Assembly: GCA_964544265.1 (NCBI GenBank)
Contig: CAZJBD010000030.1
Location: 1 to 18,734, forward strand
Length of the DNA: 18,734 bases
Reading direction: 5' to 3'
From: JALHVH01 sp964544265
GTDB lineage: Bacteria; Acidobacteriota; Aminicenantia; Aminicenantales; Saccharicenantaceae
The notes below the pieces were generated by a model. It was not told the DNA's origin. It saw nothing but the letters and a program-made list of their open reading frames with translations, and did not search any database. Positions 1-7,341 of the stretch are shown here, in pieces. A program made the translations under genes and the position numbers. How positions within the stretch are numbered: the stretch's first letter is position 1; the number at the start of each line of letters is the position of its first letter.

Positions 1-151
1 ATGTATATATACTATTTATAAATACATTGGGGGATTATTAAACCCATCTTGGAAAGAAAGCTCGTTCTCATCCTGCATCCAGCCCGCACATTGGCCCGCG
101 GCTCCGCCGATCATTATGCAAGGCCGGAGGCTTGAATCCTCTCAGGCACGG

Positions 152-180
152 TTGACTTCCCACTTGTTGCTTGTTATTCT
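152..180 (+). promoter_or_regulatory. Probable sigma70-type promoter for the kinase gene
   Basis: A TTGACT box (152-157) and a TATTCT box (175-180) are separated by 17 bp, 26 bp before the GTG start at 207. The -35 matches the consensus at 5 of 6 positions and the -10 at 4 of 6. No other signal was recognised in 1-206 apart from an AT-rich imperfect palindrome at 1-27. Confidence 0.42.
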
Positions 181-206
181 TAGGCCACTAAAAAAAGGGG
201 GCCTCG

Positions 207-2591
207 GTGGCCATCAAGTGCCCGAAATGTCATTCTGAGAATCCCGAGACCAAGCAGTTCTGCGCTGATTGTGGGACGCAGCTTGTTCCTTCCTCCGGGG
301 AGATCCATCCAGAGGTTACAGAAACGCTTCAAATGCCTGTCCACGAACTGACCCCCGGCGGTTTCTTTTCGGACCGGTACCAGGTTATTGAAGAACTCGG
401 CAAAGGGGGAATGGGCAAAGTCCTCAAGGTCTTCGATAGCAGGATAAAGGAGGTCGTGGCCCTAAAGCTCTTGAATCCTGATATCGCCGCTCATGAAGAG
501 ACCATCGAGCGATTCCGCAATGAGCTGAAATTTGCCCGCAAGATCGTCCATAAGAACGTCGGCCGGATGTATGACATCAACGAAGAAAAAGGGATTCACT
601 ATATCCTCATGGAATATGTCCCCGGCGAGGACCTCAAGAGCTTCATCAGAAGGTCACGGCAATTGACGGTGGGGACAGCCATTGCCATCGCCAGGCAGGT
701 GTGCGAAGGATTGGCCGAGGCTCATAGGTTGGGAGTCGTCCACCGGGATCTGAAACCTCAAAATATTATGATCGATAAAGAGGGGGATGTCCGGATCATG
801 GATTTTGGGATCGCCCGCTCGTTAGAGGAGAAAGGGGCGAGCGAAGCAGGAATGATCATCGGCACCCCGGAATACATGTCTCCTGAACAAGCGGAAGGGG
901 AGGAAGCAGATCAGCGCTCCGATATCTATTCGCTTGGAGTCATTATTTATGAGATGGTCACGGGAAAGGTTCCTTTCGAAGGAAAAGCTGCATTCGAGAT
1001 CATCATGAAACAGAAAACGGAAGCACCCCCAAATCCAGTAGAGCTCAATCCTCAAGTGCCATTAGATCTTTCTCGGTTGATACTCAAATGCATGGAAAAA
1101 GATAGAGAAAAGAGGTATCAGACTGCAGAGGGACTCCTAACTGAATTAAAAGAAATCGGAACACCTAAGCCGGGGAGAAGAAAACTAAGCGAAAAAAAAT
1201 GGAAAAACTCTATCGCCGTGTTGCCTTTTGTCGATTTAAGCCCTCAGAGAGACCAAGAATACTTTTGTGACGGCCTGGCTGAAGAGCTCATCAATTCACT
1301 GAGCCACATTCATGAGCTGCGCGTGGCTGCTCGCACCTCGGCTTCTTCATTTAAAGGAAAGGATCTTGACATTCGCGAGATTGGAAAGTTGTTGAATGTC
1401 CAAGTCATCCTTGAAGGCAGTGTGCGGAAAGCGGGCGAGAGGCTGCGCATCACCGCCCAGCTTGTGAGTGTTGCTGATGGCTATCATTTCTGGTCCGAAA
1501 AATACGACCGCACCATGGATGATATCTTTGCCGTCGAAGATGAAATATCTCTGGAGATTGTCGACAAGCTGAAGGTCAAGCTCCTGAAGGGTGAAAAGAC
1601 GAAAGTATTAAAGCGCCATACTGAGAACAAAGACGCCTATAACCTTTATTTAAGGGGTCGCTATTTCTGGTACAGGCGAAATGAGGGAGATCTGAAAAAA
1701 GCGATAGAGTGCTATCACGAAGCTATTGAAAAAGACCCAAAATATTCCCTTCCTTACCTCGGGATTGCCGACCACTTCATCTTGATGGGGCTGTGGAATT
1801 ATCTGCCGCCGGAGACCGCGCGCCTGAGGGCAAAGAAAGCCCTGGATAGGGCTTTGGAGATCGACGACCAGCTTGGAGAAGCTTATACGTCCCTGGGCTA
1901 TTATCAATTCCTGTTTGATTGGGATTGGCCCGCCGCCGAAAAAAATCTTAAGCGCGGCCTTGCGCTCAATCCCAACAATGTCTATGCCCATGTTTGGTAT
2001 GGTTTTTTTCTTAATGGAATGAGTCGATTTGAAGAGGCTTACGCGGAACTTAAGACGGCGCTGGAAATGGAACCCCTCTCTCCGATCATAAATGCTGTCG
2101 CAGGACTTATGTTCTCTTTTACCCATGTTGACGAGGGGAAAAAACAAATCCTCAAGGCGATTGATATGGAGCCGAACTTATCGCTTGCGCATCTATGGTT
2201 GGGAATGAATTATATATTTCCAGAAGTCGTGGATGAAAAAGCGCTGGAACAGCTTCAAAGCGCCGTCAACTTAGGTTTGACCTTTGCCCTTGGGTGGCTC
2301 GGGTATGCATATGCGAAGTTGGGAATAAAAGAAGAGGCCATTAAAATTCTCGATCGGCTGGATGAACTATCCAAGGAGAGATACATTTCGCCTCTCCAAA
2401 GGGCTGCGGTCTACTGCGGGCTTGAAATGTATGACCAAGCCTTTGCACACCTTGAAAAGGCTTTTTCTCAGAAAGAGCCTTTTTTGGCTGTATCCAGCTA
2501 CTCTGGAAAAGCGAATTCGTTTTTCCCTCAGAAATTTCGGCTGGATGAAAGGTTCAAGGCCCTGATGAGAAATATGAAGAAAACGGATTAG
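207..2591 (+). CDS. Zinc-ribbon Ser/Thr protein kinase with TolB-like and TPR domains
   Basis: Multidomain signalling protein of 794 residues. An N-terminal zinc ribbon has CxxC pairs at C5/C8 and C19/C22. A Hanks-type kinase domain follows (about 58-320): glycine loop GKGGMG at 65-70, ATP lysine K87, helix-C E106, catalytic HRD at 179-181 with K183 and N186, DFG at 199-201, and an activation segment ending in a MSPEQ motif. All catalytic residues are present, so it should be an active RD kinase. Residues about 332-460 match the TolB/FlgO-like domain (IAVLPF, then a GLAEEL segment) often found after such kinases and in adenylate cyclases. From about 474 to the end are TPR repeats. No transmembrane helix is evident, so it is probably cytoplasmic. 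The start is GTG with an AAGGGGG Shine-Dalgarno sequence 6 bp upstream. Substrates cannot be inferred. Its stop codon lies inside the ribosome binding site of the next gene, suggesting co-translation. Confidence 0.93.
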   Translation: MAIKCPKCHSENPETKQFCADCGTQLVPSSGEIHPEVTETLQMPVHELTPGGFFSDRYQVIEELGKGGMGKVLKVFDSRIKEVVALKLLNPDIAAHEETIERFRNELKFARKIVHKNVGRMYDINEEKGIHYILMEYVPGEDLKSFIRRSRQLTVGTAIAIARQVCEGLAEAHRLGVVHRDLKPQNIMIDKEGDVRIMDFGIARSLEEKGASEAGMIIGTPEYMSPEQAEGEEADQRSDIYSLGVIIYEMVTGKVPFEGKAAFEIIMKQKTEAPPNPVELNPQVPLDLSRLILKCMEKDREKRYQTAEGLLTELKEIGTPKPGRRKLSEKKWKNSIAVLPFVDLSPQRDQEYFCDGLAEELINSLSHIHELRVAARTSASSFKGKDLDIREIGKLLNVQVILEGSVRKAGERLRITAQLVSVADGYHFWSEKYDRTMDDIFAVEDEISLEIVDKLKVKLLKGEKTKVLKRHTENKDAYNLYLRGRYFWYRRNEGDLKKAIECYHEAIEKDPKYSLPYLGIADHFILMGLWNYLPPETARLRAKKALDRALEIDDQLGEAYTSLGYYQFLFDWDWPAAEKNLKRGLALNPNNVYAHVWYGFFLNGMSRFEEAYAELKTALEMEPLSPIINAVAGLMFSFTHVDEGKKQILKAIDMEPNLSLAHLWLGMNYIFPEVVDEKALEQLQSAVNLGLTFALGWLGYAYAKLGIKEEAIKILDRLDELSKERYISPLQRAAVYCGLEMYDQAFAHLEKAFSQKEPFLAVSSYSGKANSFFPQKFRLDERFKALMRNMKKTD

Positions 2592-2600
2592 GAGGAAAAA

Positions 2601-2894
2601 ATGCTAAGGCATATCGTCATGGTCAATTTCAAGGTTGAGGTCGGGCAACGCGAGAGAGATGAATTTGCCAAAAGGGCCGCTGAAACACTAGCGCAAGTAC
2701 CAGGAACGAAAAATATTATCATGGGACAAGCTTCAGAAGTACAAGGCAAAGCACGCTATGGCGCAGCTCTATTTATCGATTTTGACAGCGAAGCCGCCTG
2801 GGAAAACTATCTTGCTCATCCTATACACAAAGCCGTAGAGGCACAAATGCCTTCTATGTTGAGTGAGTTCCTTATATCAAATTATTTATACTAA
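2601..2894 (+). CDS. Dabb-domain (stress-responsive alpha/beta barrel) protein
   Basis: Small protein of 97 residues, the usual length of a single Dabb domain (dimeric alpha/beta barrel). It opens with the family signature MLRHIVMVNFK and carries the typical central strand ALFIDFDSEAAWENY followed by HPIHKAV. The AGGAGG ribosome binding site (2590-2595) overlaps the TAG stop of the upstream kinase gene, so the two are almost certainly one transcript. Members of the family include plant stress proteins and olivetolic acid cyclase-like enzymes, but most bacterial copies have no known reaction, and no function is claimed here. No signal peptide is seen, so it is likely cytoplasmic. Confidence 0.88.
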   Translation: MLRHIVMVNFKVEVGQRERDEFAKRAAETLAQVPGTKNIIMGQASEVQGKARYGAALFIDFDSEAAWENYLAHPIHKAVEAQMPSMLSEFLISNYLY

Positions 2895-2989
2895 GCTTAG
2901 AAAGAGCCACCTGCTCAAACATCGCTCGGAGAATATTCTACGGAGCTAGAAAAGAGGTCTTTATGAAGGTGTTGCTGTCTCGAAATAGA

Positions 2990-3005
2990 GGCCTTAATTA
3001 AGGCC
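2990..3005. repeat. Perfect 16-bp palindrome GGCCTTAATTAAGGCC
   Basis: A fully self-complementary 16-mer lies in the 239-bp gap between the Dabb and cupin genes. It has no following T-run, so it is not a standard intrinsic terminator. It could be a dimeric regulator site upstream of the cupin gene. A shorter AAGGCCTT palindrome lies about 80 bp downstream. The rest of the gap holds a 17-codon frame (3022-3075) beside an AAGGAG, too short to call. Confidence 0.5.
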
Positions 3006-3133
3006 CATTCCAGAAAAGGAGATGATGACTTTAAACAAACTCGAATTCATCGGTCAAGAAATATCGTGCGATTGATAAGGACGCAAAGGCCTTATGCGGA
3101 AGTCCTGTATGCTTTAAAGAACGGGAGGTGAAA

Positions 3134-3499
3134 ATGGAACCCATCAATTTGAAGGAGAAGCTTGCCCTTTTCACAAAGCAATTTCATCCGCACGTGATCG
3201 CCGAAGGAGATAACCTGCAGGTGTATCTTTCGAAAATTCAAGGCGAACTCGTCATGCATAGGCACGACAACAGCGATGAACTGTTTTATATCGTCAAGGG
3301 CGAGATGGAAATGCGCTTTAAAGACAGCGTTGTCAAGGTCAAGGAAGGTGAGGTCATTTTGGTGCCTCGAGGGATCGAACATTGTCCTCGGACGGTCCCG
3401 GACGAGGAGACCCATCTCCTGGTTGTCGAACTTCTTGGCACGACTCATACCGGCAACGTCCAGCATGAACGGACGGTCAAAAAGTTCGGTCGGATTTGA
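3134..3499 (+). CDS. Cupin-domain protein
   Basis: Single-domain cupin of 121 residues. Motif 1 is seen as H42, H44 and E49 with G56 (MHRHDNSDELFYIVKGEME), and motif 2 as G72, P78, G80 and H83, so all four usual metal ligands (H42, H44, E49, H83) are present. The tail TGNV..ERTV is typical of small stand-alone cupins annotated as mannose-6-phosphate-isomerase-like, a label based on fold and not on proven activity. The ATG at 3134 is preferred over the GTG at 3128, because the GGGAGG Shine-Dalgarno (3123-3128) would overlap the GTG. It lies 239 bp from the Dabb gene and may have its own promoter, though no clear -35/-10 pair was found. Substrate unknown. Confidence 0.88.
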   Translation: MEPINLKEKLALFTKQFHPHVIAEGDNLQVYLSKIQGELVMHRHDNSDELFYIVKGEMEMRFKDSVVKVKEGEVILVPRGIEHCPRTVPDEETHLLVVELLGTTHTGNVQHERTVKKFGRI

Positions 3500-3691
3500 C
3501 TTGTTAAGAATCATCCATTCGAAAACGCGTTGTATCCGTAATTAGACAAGCCACATTCGCCTTAATCGGAATAGCGGGTCCTGCCAAGATCACCAGAAAA
3601 TAAACGCTCTTAAAGGGAATTCGTATAACTTTCCATGTATTCTCTTTTATGGAGAAATGCTTTCTTCACTCATGATAACAAGAAGGTCGAG

Positions 3692-4237
3692 ATGAAGCGC
3701 AATGAGTTTCTGCAGGTAGGCTGCCGCTGCGGAATCGGCGCTGTTGCGGCTCTGCTCGTTCCGGCAGCCTTTGAAGCCAATAGTCCGGCGTATGCCGGGA
3801 ACCAACAACAGCAGCAGCCAGACGTGTCCACCAAGGTCCACGCCTGGGTGGTGGGCTTTCTGGCCGCCGTGGACACGCAGTTGGACCCCGCCGCACGCTC
3901 CAAGCTTCTCCAGGAGTGCGGCCGGGCGGAGTTCCGGGGCCTCGGCATACCGCCGCAACCAGTGGTCACGCTGGAGCAGCTGGCGGAGGAGTTCCGCGCC
4001 CGCGGCGGCGGCGCCGACCTCCGCTTTTCTGGCAACGAGCTGGAGTGGTTTTCGGACCGATGCGGGTGCCCGCTGGTGGGGCCCACGCCCGAACGGCTCT
4101 CCGACACTTGGTGTGAGTGTGCCCGCGGCGCCATGATGGAGTTCATGAACGTGCGGCTGGGGCGTCCGGTACGAGTCGAGCTGCGCGAAGCCATCAAGCG
4201 CGGCGGCCAGCGCTGCCACTGGGTCATCACAGCTTAG
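3692..4237 (+). CDS. GC-rich secreted cysteine-pair protein of unknown function
   Basis: Encodes 181 residues from the ATG at 3692, which has AGAAGG 5 bp upstream; an in-frame ATG at 3635 has no such site. The N-terminus resembles a Tat signal with a KR in place of RR (KRNEFLQ), then a hydrophobic stretch and an AYA cleavage site near residue 35. Q38-Q42 is a glutamine run. The C-terminal third carries CGC (C124, C126), CEC (C141, C143) and C175 before a final hydrophobic strand. This layout recalls small-molecule-binding families such as V4R-like or thiazoline-carboxylate-hydrolase-like proteins, but I do not recognise it with confidence. A 60-bp sample is about 73% GC against about 48% in the cupin gene, and intergenic DNA on both sides is AT-richer, so recent acquisition is possible. 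Open frames in other phases here reflect the high GC. Confidence 0.68.
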   Translation: MKRNEFLQVGCRCGIGAVAALLVPAAFEANSPAYAGNQQQQQPDVSTKVHAWVVGFLAAVDTQLDPAARSKLLQECGRAEFRGLGIPPQPVVTLEQLAEEFRARGGGADLRFSGNELEWFSDRCGCPLVGPTPERLSDTWCECARGAMMEFMNVRLGRPVRVELREAIKRGGQRCHWVITA

Positions 4238-4271
4238 CCGGCGGGATTCTATTTACCTGGCTTTGGAAATA

Positions 4272-4397
4272 TTAGGCTATTTTCTTCGAACTTACCATTA
4301 TCCCCAAGCTTTCCTTGAATTTCCTGACAAACCTGTCTTCGTCAGCGGCAATGGTTTCCGTCCATAAGGCCTCTTGCTCAAGGGACCCGAGAGAAAG
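4272..4397 (-). pseudogene. Likely C-terminal remnant of a REP-associated (RAYT, Y1-type) transposase
   Basis: The minus strand of the 314-bp gap after the PEP-synthase-like gene has an open frame of 41 codons ending in TAA at 4274-4272. Its residues include ALWTETIA, then DRFVRKFKESLG. These resemble the RAYT tail, where a W(T/S)ESIA segment precedes a FV..(T/V)KE.LG helix. No start codon, ribosome site or Y1 HUH domain is present, and the frame opens after a TGA (tca at 4398-4400), so it would be a broken fragment. The match rests on memory of the family pattern alone. Nothing else was recognised in the gap 4238-4551, including no convincing terminator. Confidence 0.38.
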
Positions 4398-4551
4398 TCA
4401 TGACGGTCATCTTGATCTTTCCCCCGGATTCTGGCCCAGATAAAGTTGGTCTCTTTACTAATTTCTAATAATGTTTAGGACTTGAGGCTATAGATATTCC
4501 TGAGTTCCTGACGGACAGGGTTCAAACTGGAAAACGTTGGGGCTGCTTCCT

Positions 4552-7317
4552 TCACTTCCTCGGCTCGACCAAATATCCCAGGGCCATCTCATTCTCTCCG
4601 TCCATGACGACGTTCGCTTCGCACCCATTGGTCACGGCAGGGACGTCGATAACCTTGATGACGTTCCCTAAATAGTTGTACTCCGGAAGGAGGTCCACCA
4701 GGGAGTTCGGCGAATTCTTGAAAAACTCGTGGGCAAAGACGACGTCTTCTTCATCCGGGTAGAGAGCCAGGTAGCGGATGTTCGCCTCCACCAGATCCTG
4801 GAAAAAGTGGGTCCCGAACGACAGGTCGGGAACGTAGTTTCCTACCTTCCGGGCGACCTCGATCAGCATGGCGGTATTATTGATGCCCGAATAGGTGACG
4901 CGCACACCCAGCCGGATGTCCCCCCGGCTGCCCCAACGTCCCGGTCCCATGAGGATGAAGGACCTCCTTGGGAGAATGGCGTTCAATCGGCTCACGGCGT
5001 CCCCGACGGCGACTAGATCTCCGAAGGAGGCAACGCCGGAATAACCGTCGGGGTCTACGTAGACGATCGTTCGGATACCCTGCACTCGGCCGTTTGTCAC
5101 ATATTTGTTCGCTGAAAAAAGCTGGTTTTTCTCCGGGATCCACTTGGGAATCTGGACTTGCTCCTGCTCCTCCATATGGCTTTGCGGACGGCACTGAAGA
5201 ATGTAAAGGTCGTTCCCGTCGTTGGCGAATTCCACGTCCATCGGCATGCCGAACGTTTCCCGGAGGACCTGCATGATCTCCTTCATCTGCTTGATAAAAC
5301 CGGTTTTCTCGATCAGGCCCGCAAATGTGACCGCCGTGCCCTTCCCGCCCGGCTGATCCATGGCCCGATTGGCCTTCCGCACCGTGCTTCCGTCATAAAC
5401 CGAAAGGATCTGCTCCCAGAGAGGGAACTCGGAGCCCACCTCGCTGAGGATCGCGTCAATAGGATGGGTTTCGAAGCGCCCCGTCTCCATGTTGATGACG
5501 TCGATGAGCTTTTGTGCGTAATGGACGATTTCCTCGGGCATGACGTTCACCCGGATCCCCGGCTGCCCCGGGCTCACCAGCATTGGATAATCGTTCCCGA
5601 CCCTGTCGACCGCCCTCGTCCCCAATCCGGCCACGATCCGGAGGACGCCATCCTCGCGCCGGATGCGCGGCGACCATCGGAACTCGTTGTTTCCAAAAGC
5701 GACCCCGGCGAAGGCCGGGAAAAAGTACTTGCCCACTCGCTTGCCGACGACGTGCTGGATCAAAACGCCCATCTCTTCGTAATAATCCAGAAGGCCGCGC
5801 TCGGCCCGGTACTGGATGGCGTCCGGATTGAAAATCGAAGCATAGACCTCGGCGATGGCTTCGGAGAGGGCGGCGAGGCGATCTTCCTTCGTTCCGATGT
5901 TCGCCAGGAAGAGGCTGCGGTATTTCCCGGAGAACGATGTCCCCGTGCTATCTTCCAGAAGGCTTGATGAACGCACGATGAGCGGCCTTTCGCCCATTTC
6001 ATCCAGGATGAGTTTCAGTTGGCTCTGCATCTCCGGCGAAAAAACGGATTGTTTGCAAACTTGCACAAGATAGGGGTAGTTATTCTGGATCTCCTCGATC
6101 CGGGAGAATTTGAAACTCCGGAAATCCTCCAGGAAGTTGTAATTGATGAAGTCGCCGAGGGCGTCCGATGTAATGAACCACGTATCGGGCGTTCGAAACT
6201 CGCCGATCTTAGGGTTCTCCATTTTTTTCCCCCGGAGGATATGCTCGGCAAGCACCAGACCCGACGCCTTACCCCCTAGCTTTCCGGCACCCTGGCTGGG
6301 CCCGGCGACCCGGGCTAGGAGCCGTCCGAAGCGGTGGATTGTCAGGTGCTCCCGCGCGACGCGGATGAACGCCAGCCGCTCGCTCAGGAATCTGCGGATG
6401 AGGGCGATCCTTGCTTGCAAATCATTCGAGCGCGAGAGGGCCTGTTCGTCTTCCCTGGTGGACCGGCAAAACTGATTGACGATCTCCTTGATCTCGACCA
6501 GGGGAACGGCGTGTTTCTCCGTGGCGATCATGAAGAAACCGAGCTTGTCCTGGCGCATCCACTGCTTGATGAGGGCCGCCAGTTCATTTCCCGGGATCGC
6601 CAGGGATGCGATCCAGATCGCTCCTTCGAAGATTTTCTCCAAAGCTTCCACGTCCTGCTTGGGAAGGGGCTGATTTTCGTCCCGGAAAGCCTCCTGCCAG
6701 CCGCCCCGGAACTCCGGCGAGAATTGGAGGAGAAGTCCCTGGACTCCTGGCACGCCCTTCAAGCTGAGGTGGTTCATGAGTCGGCGCAGGACCCGTTTGT
6801 AAAGGACCGTGTCGGTCTCCTTGAGGAGGTCCAGGATCACGACCCACTCGGGCCTGTGTTTCTCCGCCGACTCGGTTCGCGCTCTTGCAGCGTCCGGCGC
6901 CGCGGTGCCCTCCATTTCTTCCATGAGCTGGCTGAGTCGGTTCCCGATGAGCTGGATGAGCTTCTTTTCCTCGAACAGGAACGGGTCCTCGCGGGGCCCC
7001 GGGGGTTTTTCGGAATAGCAGATCTCGAGCGAGCCCGATGGAATCCCGCCCCGCCGCAGGGGAACGCGCTGGATCCAATTTGTTTCGGAGAAGCCGGGCG
7101 TCTGAAATACCTGGCCCTGATATGTGATCCTGACCCGACAAAGCTCCGGATATTGCCAGCCGTTCGGGATGATATCGATTAGACCCTTGAGAAGGTCCTC
7201 CTGGGTTAGGCCCGGCGTCTCCAAGAGCGTGACGATGCCGTGCAGGCAGTTAAGCTCCTTTATCCGCTCGCGCAGGCGGCCGCCCGGAAAAAATCCAGAC
7301 TCCCTAATCTTGTTCAT
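4552..7317 (-). CDS. PEP-synthase/PPDK-like ATP-grasp protein with N-terminal GAF-like domain
   Basis: Protein of 921 residues. Residues about 12-145 look like a GAF-type sensor region (RIKELNCLHGIVTLLE and a following alpha/beta pattern). A helical linker leads to the ATP-grasp domain of PEP synthase and pyruvate phosphate dikinase (about 345-713): GGKASGL with K350, VRSSS with R449, a TGTSFSGKY loop, and the closing CRPQS at 709-713. The roughly 200 residues after it contain a GPGRWGSRGD stretch but no GGxTSHA phosphohistidine motif, and no PEP-binding TIM barrel follows. It therefore cannot run the full PEP synthase cycle alone. It may be an ATP-dependent phosphotransferase with a separate acceptor, or a regulator; function unknown. 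The gap to the stop of glutamate dehydrogenase upstream is only 24 bp, without a strong Shine-Dalgarno, so it is probably read from the gdh transcript. Confidence 0.88.
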   Translation of the reverse strand: MNKIRESGFFPGGRLRERIKELNCLHGIVTLLETPGLTQEDLLKGLIDIIPNGWQYPELCRVRITYQGQVFQTPGFSETNWIQRVPLRRGGIPSGSLEICYSEKPPGPREDPFLFEEKKLIQLIGNRLSQLMEEMEGTAAPDAARARTESAEKHRPEWVVILDLLKETDTVLYKRVLRRLMNHLSLKGVPGVQGLLLQFSPEFRGGWQEAFRDENQPLPKQDVEALEKIFEGAIWIASLAIPGNELAALIKQWMRQDKLGFFMIATEKHAVPLVEIKEIVNQFCRSTREDEQALSRSNDLQARIALIRRFLSERLAFIRVAREHLTIHRFGRLLARVAGPSQGAGKLGGKASGLVLAEHILRGKKMENPKIGEFRTPDTWFITSDALGDFINYNFLEDFRSFKFSRIEEIQNNYPYLVQVCKQSVFSPEMQSQLKLILDEMGERPLIVRSSSLLEDSTGTSFSGKYRSLFLANIGTKEDRLAALSEAIAEVYASIFNPDAIQYRAERGLLDYYEEMGVLIQHVVGKRVGKYFFPAFAGVAFGNNEFRWSPRIRREDGVLRIVAGLGTRAVDRVGNDYPMLVSPGQPGIRVNVMPEEIVHYAQKLIDVINMETGRFETHPIDAILSEVGSEFPLWEQILSVYDGSTVRKANRAMDQPGGKGTAVTFAGLIEKTGFIKQMKEIMQVLRETFGMPMDVEFANDGNDLYILQCRPQSHMEEQEQVQIPKWIPEKNQLFSANKYVTNGRVQGIRTIVYVDPDGYSGVASFGDLVAVGDAVSRLNAILPRRSFILMGPGRWGSRGDIRLGVRVTYSGINNTAMLIEVARKVGNYVPDLSFGTHFFQDLVEANIRYLALYPDEEDVVFAHEFFKNSPNSLVDLLPEYNYLGNVIKVIDVPAVTNGCEANVVMDGENEMALGYLVEPRK

Positions 7318-7341
7318 GAACGATATGCCAGAACTCTTAGC

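Noticed and set aside
1..27. AT-rich imperfect palindrome with ATGTAT/ATACAT ends
   Set aside because: At the window edge, imperfect and without context; cannot tell an operator from chance in AT-rich DNA.
3022..3075. 17-codon open frame with AAGGAG next to its ATG
   Set aside because: Too short, ribosome site spacing of 0-3 bp is poor, and no similarity recognised.
3635..3691. Upstream in-frame ATG extending the GC-rich secreted protein by 19 residues
   Set aside because: No ribosome site, AT-rich unlike the gene, and it would bury the signal peptide behind a non-signal sequence.
5158..5967. Long plus-strand open frame opposite the ATP-grasp gene (also 6334-7182)
   Set aside because: Antisense shadow; residues are low in recognisable structure while the minus-strand product has clear family motifs.
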